From Eutrigla gurnardus (Eukaryota; Chordata; Actinopteri; Perciformes; Triglidae): DNA of 64,000 nt. Below are positions 22,506 through 33,995 of this stretch, in pieces. A program made the translations under genes and the position numbers. The first letter of the stretch is position 1. Each line of letters opens with the position of its first letter. The DNA is taken from contig OY741282.1 of assembly GCA_963514095.1 (NCBI GenBank), forward strand, positions 24,260,327 through 24,324,326, written 5' to 3'. A model generated the notes under the pieces. That model made no database searches, had not been told where the DNA came from, and saw only the letters and a list, made by a program, of their open reading frames with translations.

Positions 22506-24252
22506 GCGGCTGACAGCCTTCCAATATGATTCCAGATCTCTGTGACCTGCAATGTACTGCCCTCTGAGCCTCTGGAGACGGGCCTCCAACTCCCTCCACT
22601 TGCGTCTCCTTGTTGGAGGAGCATCACCCCGGTCTGCCATCTCCAGCTTCTCCTCAGCAAGCTGCTGCTGGTCTTTCAGGTGGCGAAGAAACATCCATAG
22701 CGATGGGTGGCGCACTTGAACGGCATCGTTCAGAGTGCGATGATAAGCTAAAAACAAAAAACAACTTGTTTAAAAAATGTTAAAGGGTATTGATTATGCT
22801 GATTGTGGCTTTATAAACATGAAAATACATAGGCCTAGCTTTTTTTTTTTTTTTTAGGTGTTTAGGCCGAGATGACGCACAAAAATTAAACTCTCTGTTC
22901 ATCTGATTATTAGATATAGTTTATTATAAAAGTGCTTTGAGATTGAATGAGCCGCGTTCGATCCTGTTCTGTTTTTTTCATACTGTTTTATACGAATAAA
23001 TTAAAATAAATAAATAGCCTAAATAAATCCAATCAAATCAATTAATCAGAAAATCAGTCTTAATCACTTACATTCAACATGGTTGTTGGTCCTTTGTTCC
23101 ATGTTTCTCTCAAACACATTCCACATTGCAGGGGGGAAGGCTGCTCCAGAGTGGACGTAGGTGTTGCGGACATATTGCAAGAAGTCCTGCAGCTCTGGGT
23201 GGTCCCGCTGGGCGCGCCTGGTGTTACGTTGATGAACCAGCAGATCAAAGTTGTTTTGGACCAGGGCCAGTGGCAGGTGGCCCAGTGCCATCACTTTACG
23301 GATGACTGCTGTCAAACGATTGTTACCGCGAAATGCAGGAGCCAGTCCAAGTCCCTGTACCCTCTTCCACAGGGCCTGGTTAAAATGGAAATAGCATCCA
23401 CACACTCGAGACCTCGGAAACTCTGTTTCCAGCGCAGTTATCAGTGCCTGTTCAAAGTCGCAGATGACTTTGCGAGGTCTCCAGTGGTGGTGCGTAATTC
23501 TCCTGGTTGCTCTCTTAACACAGTTGAACACTTGGCGGTAGTGTCCAATCGTGCGCTGGCTCATGAGGACATGTACCAGAGGGACGACAAAGCCATGCAC
23601 GTCCCCTAGTACCGTGAAAACCTGGTTGTAGGGGCGTGGGCAGGACTTGAATGTCGCGTCCATGTATACAGTTCTACAGTGTCGCAGCTTCTTCAAGTTG
23701 TCGTCTGTGGCAAAGACTGCAATGCCCCAGTCGTCATCTTTGTGGCAGAGAAATTGGTCCCTGCCCCATGTTTCCCCCCATGGCCCTTCAATTCTGACCT
23801 CCTCAATTGTAGCTGAGATGGGAGGCATCACGGCTGTACGGGCTCTGGACATGACAGACCTCACTGAGAGGAAGCCCTGAGGTGGTGCGATGTCACCTCC
23901 ACCCTGGAGTCGACGTTGCCGCCTCTGACGCCGCTGCAGGTCTACTCTTTGGGCGTTGTAGACCCTTCGGATTGGGACCGTGGGTTCTCTCTGCTGTAAG
24001 CACTTGCCGGCAACCTGCATTGTGCAACATTTGTCGGTCAGGGGGATGCACGTGCTCTCCAACGTCCTGCACAATGATATGAGGATCGTCCTCATCCACA
24101 TCGAAGATGTTCGTCCTCAATACTGCCCTGCAGTTTAATCTCCAACATCTCCATCTGATATTTTCTAGGTTGGTGCGGTGCCTGTGGTACCTAAAGTTTT
24201 CAAAAACCAACACTTTACCCCCTCGATCTCCAGTGATTAACGTAGCCATCAT
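22491..24252 (-). CDS. MULE transposase with N-terminal FLYWCH zinc finger, two exons, one apparent frameshift
   Basis: Exon 1 runs from 24252 to 23066 and ends NNHVE before donor GTAAGT. The intron is 22748-23065, and exon 2 (22747-22491, acceptor TTTTTAG) continues SYHRTLNDAV to a stop, so the phase-1 join reads as one conserved block. The N terminus is a FLYWCH-type finger (WRCWRLNC and a terminal His pair). The MULE domain has all catalytic acidic residues: D in VYMDATF (near 23659), D in ICDFEQ (near 23458) and E in NNHVE. It also has the CxxH motif in GCYFHF. The product is about 480 residues and acts in the nucleus to cut and paste the element. Between finger and catalytic core the frame shifts by one nucleotide at a run of five C (near 24045); four C would restore continuity. 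This is either a real inactivating indel or a sequencing error. Confidence 0.82.
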
Positions 24253-24279
24253 CTACTCATTGGTAATAAACCATGGCCA

Positions 24280-24340
24280 CAGGAAGTAGGGGTGCTGGGA
24301 GTGATGCAGCACCCCTAGTGGCCTGAGTAAATTGAAAAAA
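24280..24340. repeat. Short fish repeat with GGGGTGCTG / CAGCACCCC arms
   Basis: TAGGGGTGCT and AGCACCCCTA form a close inverted pair just upstream of the transposase start. Similar motifs are common in fish repeats. It could be the core of a small element or part of the MULE promoter. Confidence 0.3.
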
Positions 24341-25041
24341 GAGAGAAATGTTTCAAATAATTATAAATATGCAGCCTATAATTTATGTTGAGTGTTTTGA
24401 CTAATTAGATCTTCCATGTTGAACTCTTTTTATAGGCCTAGACCTATGTAATCTTCTTAGTTTTCCCACTGAGAGAAACAGAGCGCACCCTGGCAACTCT
24501 CAGTGAGCTGCAGGTGAGTAGGGAGGAGAGCGCAGCACCTTTTTTTTTTTTTTTTTACGGAAGCATCCATAGTTTTCTTTGTTTGATATTCCCACTAGTT
24601 TGCACCATGCAGGTACTGGCTTTATAAAACGAATTTCGTCTTTCTTTAGATATCATGTAGCCTACTGGACATACTGTTATGTCGACGCAAATCGGTGATT
24701 TCTCTGGTGGTCTAATGAATGAACGTGCATTTCTACACGATAGAGGCTATGTGTAAACGTGCATGGTAGGCCTATGTGTAAAAATTATAAAACATGAACG
24801 ATTTTTTTTGTGTGTGTGAATTATATTTATTGTATTTGCTGCCCAACATCATTTTAGGAAAAGTCACAGAGTGAGAGCGCCGTTTGTCAAGCTGGATAGA
24901 CCAGATCGTACCAGACAGGAGGTCGGGCACCGAGGCGAGAGAATCCGGTCGATTTTCAAAATAAAATAAATTAAATTATGATTAATTTATTTGTTGCTTG
25001 TCCATCTGTAGCCTAAATATTTGTCAGGTTCGTCTGCACAC

Positions 25042-25081
<40 letters not shown>

Positions 25082-25146
25082 AGCTGATCCATTTTTTTCC
25101 TCATGTTCTTAGTCCAAAGTTTGCACTGCGATGATGCGCGTGCATT

Positions 25147-25200
<54 letters not shown>

Positions 25201-25203
25201 GGG
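25042..25203. repeat. AC and GT microsatellites with poly-G run
   Basis: An AC run lies at about 25042-25080. A GT run (25151-25183) continues straight into about 20 G. Both are in the MULE right half. Confidence 0.9.
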
Positions 25204-25469
25204 TTCGTGTGGGTGTCATAGTGCAGTGGTACTTGACTGGAGTTGAAATATTATCATCAGAAGCTGTAAAACCAGAACCAGTCCCAGAAGCTCCAGGCCC
25301 GGAGACCCAGAGAGGGGACCCTCCCAAAGCGCTCAACGAGAATGGTGCATTGCCGCCCGCGTAAAATACGTGAGGGAGAGGGCTGGAAGATTTGACGCTT
25401 TTTTCAAAACTCCGATCTAAAATATCAGATTATACCAATTTTCCTTGGTCGATTGAGTCCAGTAAAAAG

Positions 25470-25471
<2 letters not shown>

Positions 25472-25518
<47 letters not shown>
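25472..25518. repeat. GA microsatellite
   Basis: An uninterrupted GA run lies just inside the right terminal region of the MULE. Confidence 0.95.
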
Positions 25519-25520
<2 letters not shown>

Positions 25521-26182
25521 CTCCGCGTCCGTCAACCGGCAACGGTGGGGAACATAGGACCCTTTATTTAAAAAAGGGTCCTATGTTTCATAGGGATGAT
25601 CCCCTGTCAATGCTAGTCACTGGTAAGACTCAGGACTCAGCTGGGTTTGTTGGAAAGTGTTTGAGCCCCTCGGTGCCACTGTGCAGACAGGATTACTCCT
25701 TTGCAGTCGCCGTCCTGCAGAGCTTTCCATTTTGGTTTATTGTGATAGTAAAATGACTTCAGATTTGACATGATCAAAGTCGGGCCATTCCGAACAGGAT
25801 TTCATCACTCTCAGCCTTGTGCATATTGGTAACTCATATTGGTACTCTAAAGGATTCATCAGTCTTATTATTTGACCCCGTGGTGTGCTGGTTAGGCTTC
25901 AGACTTTAAAAAAAAAATCATCGGTAGTTCATATTGTTAACCAGAAGAGAGCAGCCTATTCATTTACAATGACTGGCTTGTGATCACAACCAGTGAAGTC
26001 ATAGGCGATCAAACCCCTCTGTTTTGGTCGCTATAGTATTATCCCCAATGTAAAGACTGATACATTCATAATCTCTCTCAATTATCATTCATGAGGAAAG
26101 TCTGTGTGTATGGTGTATCTGTAGGGACCCTGCCCTATGCCTTTATTTTCACTTCTCCCGTTCTTATTCCCAGGTCGAACAC

Positions 26183-26379
26183 TTTACATTTACATTTACA
26201 TTTAGGTCATTTAGCAGACGCTTTTGTCCAAAGCGACTTACAATAAGTACATTTGTCAAAAGAAGGAAACAAAGAAACCACGACGTATCATTGCCGATGC
26301 AGTAAGAGCTAAAAATAGAACAAGTGTTAGGTCCTCATCTGAGTAAAGTAGTACTTCAAGAGTAACAGTGCTACGATCC

Positions 26380-26410
<31 letters not shown>

Positions 26411-29400
26411 GCGGGGGGGGGGGGGGGGGGGTCGAGGGAGGGTGTTAGTGGGTCATGCTATGTAGAGTCGAGGTGAAGTCTGAACAGGTGAGTCTTGAGC
26501 CTTTTTCGGAAGATGGCAAATGACTCTGCTGTCCTGACATTGGTCGGGAGTTCGTTCCACCACTGAGGCGCCAGAACAGAGAAGAGTCTGGACTTTGCTG
26601 AGCGACATTTGTTTGATTTCAGCGATGGTGGTACCAGCCGGCCAGCTGAAGTAGAGGAGCGGAGTGCTCGCTTCGGGGCATGAGGTTTGACCAGTGTTTG
26701 AAGGTAGGCAGGTGCCGTTCCATTGATGGCCCTGAAGGCCAGTGTCATCGTCTTGAATTGGATGCGTGCTGCAACAGGGAGCCAGTGGAGGTCACGGAGG
26801 AGGGGGGTCACGTGGGAGAATTTGGGTAGATTGAAGATAAGGCGTGCTGCAGCGTTCTGGATACGCTGCAATGGTTTAATCGCATAGGCCGGGAGTCCGG
26901 CCAGGAGAGAGTTGCAGTAGTCAAGGCGGGAGATGACCAGTGCTTGGACCAAGAGCTGCGTTGCATCCTTTGTGAGGAAGGTCCGAATCCTGCGGATATT
27001 GTAGAGGGCAAATCTGCAGGATCGGGCCACAGCAGTGATGTTGGGGGTGCAGGATAGTTGGTCATCGAGGATTACACCCAGGTTCCTCGCAGTTGAGGAA
27101 GGAAATACTGTGATGCCCTCAACAGTGACCGACAGGTCCATGCGAGGGCAGTCTTTCCCTGGGATGAAGAGGAGTTCGGTTTTATTCAGGTTAAGCTTGA
27201 GGTGATGCGCAGTTGTCCAGACAGAGATGTCAGCCAGACAGTCCGAGATGCGAGTTGCAATGTGGGTGTCAGAGGACGGGGGAAAAGAGAGGAACAGCTG
27301 GGTGTCATCAGCGTAGCAATGGTAGGAGAATCCATGCGATGTGATAACAGAACCTAGTGATCTGGTGTATAGTGAGAACAGAAGCGGTCCTAATACTGAG
27401 CCTTGAGGGACACCCGTGTCCAGAGAGCAGGGTTTGGACATAGAGCCATTCCATGTGACCTGAAAGGTGCGGTTTGTCAGGTATGATGTAAACCAGGTGA
27501 GAGCAGAGTCGGTTATGCCAAGTTCAGCCAGAGTGGAGAGGAGAATTTGGTGGTTGACTGTGTCGAATGCAGCAGATAGGTCAAGGAGAATGAGAACGGA
27601 GGAGTTGGATGATGTTTTGGCGTCTCGCAGGGACTCGGTCACAGTGAGGAGGGCCGTCTCAGTGGAGTGGGCAGTCCTGAATCCTGATTGGTTAGGGTCT
27701 AGGAGGTTCTTCCGCAAGAGATAGGATGACAGTTGGTTGTAGGCAGCACGTTCCAAGGTTTTAGAGAGGAATGAAAGAAGAGATACAGGTCTGTAGCTTT
27801 GGATGTCAGTAGCGTCAAGGGTGGGTTTTTTCAGGAGAGGCTTCACGATAGCGGTCTTAAAATCCGCTGGAATGACACCTGAGGTGAGGGAGGAGTTGAT
27901 CAGGGTGGTGAGGAATGGCAAGATGTCGTGTGAGATGTCCTGGAGAAGAGAGGAGGGAATCGGGTCAAGGGAGCAGGTGGTGGCACGGTTAGATGTAACA
28001 AGTGCGTGAACGTCTTCAGAGGTGATGGGGCTAAAGCTGGTAAGACCATCCGAGTTGAGAGTTGGGGGAGATGTCTTCTGGGAGGGAATAGGCGTGAATG
28101 AGGAGCTGATGTCATTTACTTTCTTGGTAAAGTAAGTTGCAAAGTCATCGGCAGTAAGGAAGGAAGGGGGCGGAGGGGTAGGAGGGGTGAGGAGGGATGA
28201 GAACATGGAGAAGAGTTTCCTGGGGTTGGAGGCAGAAGAGTTGATCTTTGCCAGGTAGAAGGCAGATTTAGCTGCCGAAACAGTTGAGGTGAAGTCAGAG
28301 AGGAGGAGGTGGTAGTGAGCAAGGTCCTCGTGCTGTCCCGATTTCTTCCATTTTCTCTCTGACGCTCGCAACAATGATCTGTTGGTTCGCAGAGGTTCAG
28401 ACAGCCAGGGAGGGGGGGGAGATGATCGCGCCGGTCGTGCGATTGGGGGACAGAGAGTGTCCAAAGAAGAGGCGAGTGAGGACATCAGGATAGAGGAGGC
28501 TTCCTCAGTAGGCATTAAGGAGAACTGTTCCGAGGATGGGAGCGAGGAGATAACAGTTGAGGAGAGAGCGGAGGGAGTGAGGGATTTCAGGTTGCGGCGG
28601 CTGGTGACCATTCGAGGCGTAGAGGGGAGGGATGTGGTGGGCTTCATGGGGAGGGAGAAAGTCACAAAGTGGTGGTCGGACACAGTGAGCGGGGTAACAG
28701 AGATTGCCGAGATGCCACAGGATCTTGTGAAGACAAGGTCAAGTTGGTTCCCGGCCCGGTGAGTTGGTGGAGAGGGGGAGAGCGTAAGGTCAAATGCGGA
28801 AAAGAAGTCGATGAATTCAGATGAGTGCAGCTTTCCCGAGTGGATGTTGAAGTCACCGAGGACGACGAGCGGTGTGCCATCATCAGGGGAGCAGCTCAGG
28901 AGGGCATCCATCTCATCCAAAAAGTCACCAAGAGGACCGGTTGGGCGATAGATCACTATGATGTTGAGTTTGAAAGGAATGGTGACAGCGACGGCGTGAA
29001 ATTCAAGCGTAGATCGGGGTAGGTGGTCGAGAGGAAGGACCTGGTAGGACCATGTGGGTGAGATGAGGAGCCCAGTTCCTCCTCCTCGCCCTGTTCGTCT
29101 TGGGGAGTGTGAAAATGAGTAGGCAGTTGAAAGGGCAGCTGGAGTGGCAGTGTTTTCTGGGGTGATCCAGGTCTCTGTGAGGGCCAGGAAGTGGAAAGAC
29201 TGCAGGGAGGCATAGGCTGAGATGGTGTCCGCCTTCTTGACTGCAGACTGGCAGTTCCACAGCCCCCCTAGTACTTCAAGTTCCTTACCGGTGGAGATTG
29301 GTGGGTAGCAGAGATTGGATGGGTTACAGCCTCGAATGAAGGGACTTCGGTAAAATCTTCTCCAGTGCGATGTCCTGACTGGGATAAGACACATGGCTGC

Positions 29401-29600
29401 GAGGGGGGGGGGGTTGAGATGTTATACCTACCTCAATGGGCTTCCTCGATGGACTCCCACAGATAGACTCCCTTGTCTTTGTTCAGCTGTCTTCGTTCTG
29501 ATGGCCCGACGCTGCAGCTGACGCTGTAGTGACAGCCTTTTGTGCTCAATTTACCGCAAGTTCTGACTGTGGCTCCTCCTTCCCTCTAATCAAGTCTATT
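26183..29600 (-). mobile_element. L2-type LINE, nearly complete, with one long ORF
   Basis: On the minus strand the element has a 5' leader (about 29600-29395), a 978-codon ORF and a 3' tail. The tail ends in AAGTCGCTTTGG, AAAAGCGTCTGCTAAATGAC and then repeats of AAATGT, the form of 3' end shared by fish L2-like elements and some SINEs that use their machinery. A run of about 19 C and then 28 A (plus strand 26383-26431) sits between the stop and the tail. The 5' boundary is not certain, and no target duplication was identified. Confidence 0.75.
26458..29394 (-). CDS. LINE ORF2: endonuclease plus reverse transcriptase, intact
   Basis: There are 978 codons with no interruption. The N-terminal part is an AP-like endonuclease (WNCQS near residue 46, LTETW near 75, VLGDFN near 180, SDHH near 238). 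The central part is reverse transcriptase (FRTAHST, LDLSAAFDTVNH near 610, GVPQGSVLGP, and the catalytic YADD followed by TQLFLSF near 695). The C terminus has the RLDYCNSLLAG and LHWLPV blocks typical of L2/CR1-group LINEs. The protein would nick target DNA and copy the element's RNA at the nick. The open frame implies a young copy. There is no separate ORF1 in the window. It is on the same strand as the mucin and transposase genes but is unrelated to them. Confidence 0.88.
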   Translation of the reverse strand: MCLIPVRTSHWRRFYRSPFIRGCNPSNLCYPPISTGKELEVLGGLWNCQSAVKKADTISAYASLQSFHFLALTETWITPENTATPAALSTAYSFSHSPRRTGRGGGTGLLISPTWSYQVLPLDHLPRSTLEFHAVAVTIPFKLNIIVIYRPTGPLGDFLDEMDALLSCSPDDGTPLVVLGDFNIHSGKLHSSEFIDFFSAFDLTLSPSPPTHRAGNQLDLVFTRSCGISAISVTPLTVSDHHFVTFSLPMKPTTSLPSTPRMVTSRRNLKSLTPSALSSTVISSLPSSEQFSLMPTEEASSILMSSLASSLDTLCPPIARPARSSPPPPWLSEPLRTNRSLLRASERKWKKSGQHEDLAHYHLLLSDFTSTVSAAKSAFYLAKINSSASNPRKLFSMFSSLLTPPTPPPPSFLTADDFATYFTKKVNDISSSFTPIPSQKTSPPTLNSDGLTSFSPITSEDVHALVTSNRATTCSLDPIPSSLLQDISHDILPFLTTLINSSLTSGVIPADFKTAIVKPLLKKPTLDATDIQSYRPVSLLSFLSKTLERAAYNQLSSYLLRKNLLDPNQSGFRTAHSTETALLTVTESLRDAKTSSNSSVLILLDLSAAFDTVNHQILLSTLAELGITDSALTWFTSYLTNRTFQVTWNGSMSKPCSLDTGVPQGSVLGPLLFSLYTRSLGSVITSHGFSYHCYADDTQLFLSFPPSSDTHIATRISDCLADISVWTTAHHLKLNLNKTELLFIPGKDCPRMDLSVTVEGITVFPSSTARNLGVILDDQLSCTPNITAVARSCRFALYNIRRIRTFLTKDATQLLVQALVISRLDYCNSLLAGLPAYAIKPLQRIQNAAARLIFNLPKFSHVTPLLRDLHWLPVAARIQFKTMTLAFRAINGTAPAYLQTLVKPHAPKRALRSSTSAGRLVPPSLKSNKCRSAKSRLFSVLAPQWWNELPTNVRTAESFAIFRKRLKTHLFRLHLDST

Positions 29601-29775
29601 CACTTTGTCACGCCCCTCGGAGTACTGAGGCCCACAGACCTCCCAGAGGCTCACAGACAGGCCACGGCAGGGTGAAGCGTGCCTTGGCTGTGTGGATGTA
29701 TGTGCTTTAGAACGTAACCACCATGTAACAATCATGGTCACACTCTTTCACTCTCTAACTCGTTTCACCACTTCT

Positions 29776-29825
<50 letters not shown>

Positions 29826-32650
29826 GCTTGTTGAGGAGGGGTGATTGTTGAAAGTGTTAACACAGCAACCCACAGTGTAATTTCTATGCAGATCTATGGA
29901 AAAGTTGACCCTTAGGGGTTTGCAGTGCGATGTTAAGTGCATCGCCGTGGACACATGCAGCCACTTTCCCACAAAGTCTTCACCGCAGCAATTTGTTTCT
30001 GGTGTGTGTCTGTCAGGTATACCTTAATTACCACCATGGCCCTGTGCATCGTAGCCACTGCTACTGCAACAGCTTGCTCTGTTGGTAAGAGGGCCAAATC
30101 AGAGGGCCAAACTCAATGTCCCAAAACAGGTTGCCTATCTGCATGTTACATTAACTATTTACAGTATGTTTGTCTTTTGCTTTGCATGCTCATCAGCGGA
30201 TTCAACAAATATTTTCTATTGCCGAAACAAAATGCTTACGACCTAACAAGTCCATATACAAAATTAAGCAACAGTTATTTTAGTAATTGATTAATAGATT
30301 CTTCCGGAATGTCTAGAGAAAAAATGCCCCGAATTTCCACAAGTAAGACCGGCACTACAATCCTTAAATGCACAGTAATTGTAGGACAATTTGTGCTGCG
30401 GGTTAGTATTGTTTTCACTGATAAAGACCAACAATAAAGAGTTTAAATACACCTCAGCGGGAGATGGGAATAATGGACCCCATACAGTGACCTTCCTGTG
30501 ACAAACTCCCTCTGCTCCCGACCGATTGCCTAATTAACCGGCCTAGCTGCTGATAGCACTGAATTAGTTTGCAAAACAAATGAGGACGGCTGCCGTGCCA
30601 CTGAAACCTCTGTGGGGAAGGGCAGTGAAGGAGAGGCTGGCTTGGATGAATAACTCCATATTTCTTTCTGTGTTTCATAGTCGTAGAAGGCAGCCTAGAT
30701 GATGATGACTTTGTTGCATTGATATTTTTATAGGGCAGTGAAGCAGTGGTTGGAGTTTCAGGGTTTGACACCGGTGGACATTTGGTTCTTCCGGAGGTTA
30801 AAACGGTACACTACCCGTCATTGCTTTTTTTTTTTTTTTTACTTTTTGCCTAATGCAGCACAAGAGGTGTGGTGCTGCTCCAAAATACAAAGAGGGTAAA
30901 ACATTAAAGGGATTTTTCAGGTGCCACTTCATCAATGGAATAATGAGAGTAATTATCCCTGGAGTGGAGAAAAGGTCTGCAATGTAAATGGACTGTTTGA
31001 TTGAGGCTGGAGTTGAGCCATCACTAGATTAAGTGGTGGTGTGTGTGCCCAAACATGCCCCCCATTGAAATCGCTTCCCTATTAGATTTAGACTTTTCTT
31101 GAAGCCAAGGTAACGAGACATCATCAACAGCAGGATTCAAATCGAGAAGTCCATTTTAAGAAAGTCGTGCTAAAGATAAAAACAAAATTTCCAGTCTATA
31201 TGAAAACTGAATCAAATGACAAAAGGTCACATAATTCTGTGCGCGGGACATCATACAGCTGCAGTCTGAGCTGCGAGCATCTTAAAATGATCTGGCAATA
31301 TTGTTGCTCTTTACAGTCTACGGATGTGTCAACTCACCCTCTTGTGGTTGCTGTTCCGGTCATGGCAATCGCCCCAACTTAATGAGCCAGTGACCTTTCA
31401 CAGCATCGTTTTGCACAGGCGGTCCTACTCCGAAGTCATAATCCACACAGCCTTACCAGATTGTTTGATTTGCATTTATATTGACGGGAGAAATGTGTTG
31501 ATTGATGCAGTGGTGGTTGCAGCAGCTGCAGCCTGCACACAGTCAGATAAATTGACATATTGGATCATCTGGGTGGCGTTTGGTCAGCCCAAGTTGAATC
31601 CAAACAACTTCATTTTTTTCTGTTTCACACATTGTTCATGATGAAGTCCCAAAGGTCGGTGTGAAGATTGAGGTCGATGGCGATAATCGATCAATAGCTG
31701 CTGGGAGAAGAATCCAATAGGAGGGATTGTAGGGACATTTTTGAAGAGTTGTGCTCTTTTTAGCATTTCTAATGGGAAATCAAAAAACGCTTTTGATCAG
31801 AAACACAGCAACTTCATAAGAGCACTAATACGGCAGCTTTACAGAGCTTATAGCAAGTTTCAGCTCATTGTTCAGCTGTCTACTACAATGTACTGTTGTG
31901 GTTTTATCAATCTCACCGGTCATAGTTTTCTCATTTCATGTTGAAAACATAATGTTTATCCCACATCTGAGTAGCTTGTGTGTTCTTCTGTCACAATTTC
32001 ACGCTCTCCTGTCAGGCTTTTAGTGGATATTATTTTGTCTGGCATTTAGCATTTAGAGGCATTCATTTTTCACGTATCCAGTGAAGTATCAAATCTGCAC
32101 TAAATTCTGTACAGATATCCATGCTTCCCCAACGGACAATTCCTCAAGACTTTGGTGAGCCACAGACTTGTGCAGGTCAAATACTAAAATAAATATTGCA
32201 AGCTTGTTTTGGTCCAACAATAACGCCAAACCAATTAGAGGATTTATTTTGCTTTTCTCTGTTTAATATTGTTTTAAATTGATTTTGGTTTTTAAATGTA
32301 CAAAACTAGTTCCTGTTCAATATAAAGTGTGATAAACTGTGATATTTATGAAAAGAAATGTCATGGCTCAAACCTGTTTGTGAAGGTTTCTGAGGTGAAA
32401 TGCCATGTCAGGATCGTAAATCTAACAATCTAACCTAAAAGAAATAAACACTCACAGGATGTGGGTGATACTTCAGATTTATTTACTTAAATAATGGTTA
32501 AACATGACGATTCATTTTGGCCTGCTATTTCACAACCGCTATCAAGAAAGTATATGTAAAAAATAATTAATAATGAACATAAACCCCAAAGCCCTGGGAG
32601 CATACTAAGCAGAGGGTTTAAATGTTATCAAATTCAAAATGTAATGTAAT
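29395..32650. other. Stretch without recognised gene
   Basis: It contains the probable 5' leader of the L2 element (to about 29600), a CT microsatellite (29777-29824), a poly-T run near 30824-30842 and otherwise ordinary AT-rich sequence. Short open frames here have no recognisable domain or codon pattern. Confidence 0.6.
29777..29824. repeat. CT microsatellite
   Basis: This is an uninterrupted CT run of about 47 bases. Confidence 0.95.
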
Positions 32651-32655
32651 TTAAA

Positions 32656-33655
32656 ATGTGTATATGTTTTGTTTTGTTTTGTGCTGCATGTTCATTCTGG
32701 TATGCTCAACAGACCATGCGGGTAAAGTGGGGAAAGTCTACATCTGCCCCATTCCATGTGAACAATGGTGTCCGCCAAGGCGGGATTTTGTCACCTTTAT
32801 TGTTCAATATTTATATGGACGATCTCTTCAAGAGTCTCAATGCATGTCGTACTGGCTGTATGGTCGGTGATTGTCTAATCAATCATCTAATGTACGCAGA
32901 TGATTTGGTCGTCTTCGGCCCGTGCACTGCTGGGCTACAACAGCTGCTAAGCCTCTGCACCCAATATGGGATGGAGTATGATATTACATATAATGCTAAG
33001 AAGAGCAATATTTTGATTGTGCGCAGTAGAGATGATCACCAGTCGAGGTTTCCAGCTTTTTATTTATCTGGCTCTGCCCTCATGGAATGCAATGAAGTTA
33101 AATACCTTGGACACGTTATTTCAAATGATCTTTCTGATGATAAGGACATGTATAGACAGTGTCGTAAATTGTACGCACAAGCGAACATGTTGTGCCGCAA
33201 ATTCAGTATGTGCTCTGTTCCTGTTAAAGTTGCTCTATTCAAGACATTCTGTACTCCCCTCTATACTGCACACCTCTGGTCCAGTTATAGAGTAAGTAGC
33301 CTGAGACGACTCACTGTGGCCTATAATGATAGTATGAGGCTGCTGCTCAGAGCACCTAGATGCTCTAGTGCTAGTCAAATGTTTGTTAATGTTGGTGTTC
33401 CCACCTGCCCTGCTGTTCTGCGTAATTTAATGTACAAAATGATATGCAGAATTGATGCTTCTGACAATGACATAATATCCGTTATTGTCAACCCAGGACG
33501 AAGTTCTGTAAAGTATTCCTCGAGAATGTGGAGGCACTGGCGCTTATGTCTATATTAGGTTTGTCTCGTCTGTTGTCTTTTGTTTTGCTTTTATCTTGTT
33601 GTATGTGTGGTTTGTATTATGGACCTCCCAGTGGGTGAGTCTGAAATAAAGCTTC
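32656..33655 (+). mobile_element. 5'-truncated LINE with reverse-transcriptase fragment
   Basis: An open frame at 32656-33558 encodes the C-terminal half of a LINE reverse transcriptase: GVRQGGILSPLLFNIYMDDL, LMYADDLVVF and KYLGHVISND, then the RKF/AYNDSMRLLL C-terminal region. Homology seems to start near 32695, so the endonuclease and first RT motifs are missing. The frame ends at 33558, and AATAAA follows at 33645-33650 with a short CAT-rich tail. The clade is not assigned; it is distinct from the L2 element next door. The frame is still open, so the copy is not very old, but it cannot move by itself. Confidence 0.8.
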
Positions 33656-33845
33656 AATCATCATTAATTTGACCTCCATTATGCCAATGACAGTCCTGTT
33701 TTATCTGTAGCTATACAATTCTATATGAATGTCATTATCTCTATCAGCGATGTCTGATATTTAATTAAGGTCCCATATTGTCGTATCAGTCGAGCCAAAT
33801 TACTACTAATTATAACAAACAAGTCCTGTATGCCTACTGGTATGG

Positions 33846-33847
<2 letters not shown>

Positions 33848-33891
<44 letters not shown>
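33848..33891. repeat. CA microsatellite
   Basis: An uninterrupted CA run. Confidence 0.95.
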
Positions 33892-33895
<4 letters not shown>

Positions 33896-33963
33896 GTGTT
33901 ATTTTTACTTTCCCTTTTAATTACTCTGACAGTGTTCTCACATAGCCCATAAAAACTTTACTT

Positions 33964-33995
33964 TCTTGAATTCCCAGCTTGGGATCAATAAAGGA

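Larger units (their letters stand above)
19513..25611. mobile_element. Mutator-like (MULE) DNA transposon, about 6.08 kb, with 8-bp target duplication
   Basis: The element body is 19521-25603. CTGTCAAT flanks it on both sides (19513-19520 and 25604-25611), an 8-bp duplication typical in size for MULEs. The outermost bases GGGAGCGTACCTATG (left) and the inverse of the right end (GGGATCATCCCTATG) match at most positions. Further in, a block at 19715-19748 matches the inverse of 25531-25564 at about 32 of 34 positions. The motif CCTATGTTCCCC recurs in both orientations at the left end. The element contains a FLYWCH/MULE transposase (22491-24252, minus). Its 19.75-22.1 kb and 24.3-25.5 kb parts are non-coding and include microsatellites and older fish repeats. 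Confidence 0.8.

Noticed and set aside
23079..23609. 176-codon plus-strand frame over the transposase
   Set aside because: Antisense shadow of the MULE catalytic domain, which is clearly coding on the minus strand.
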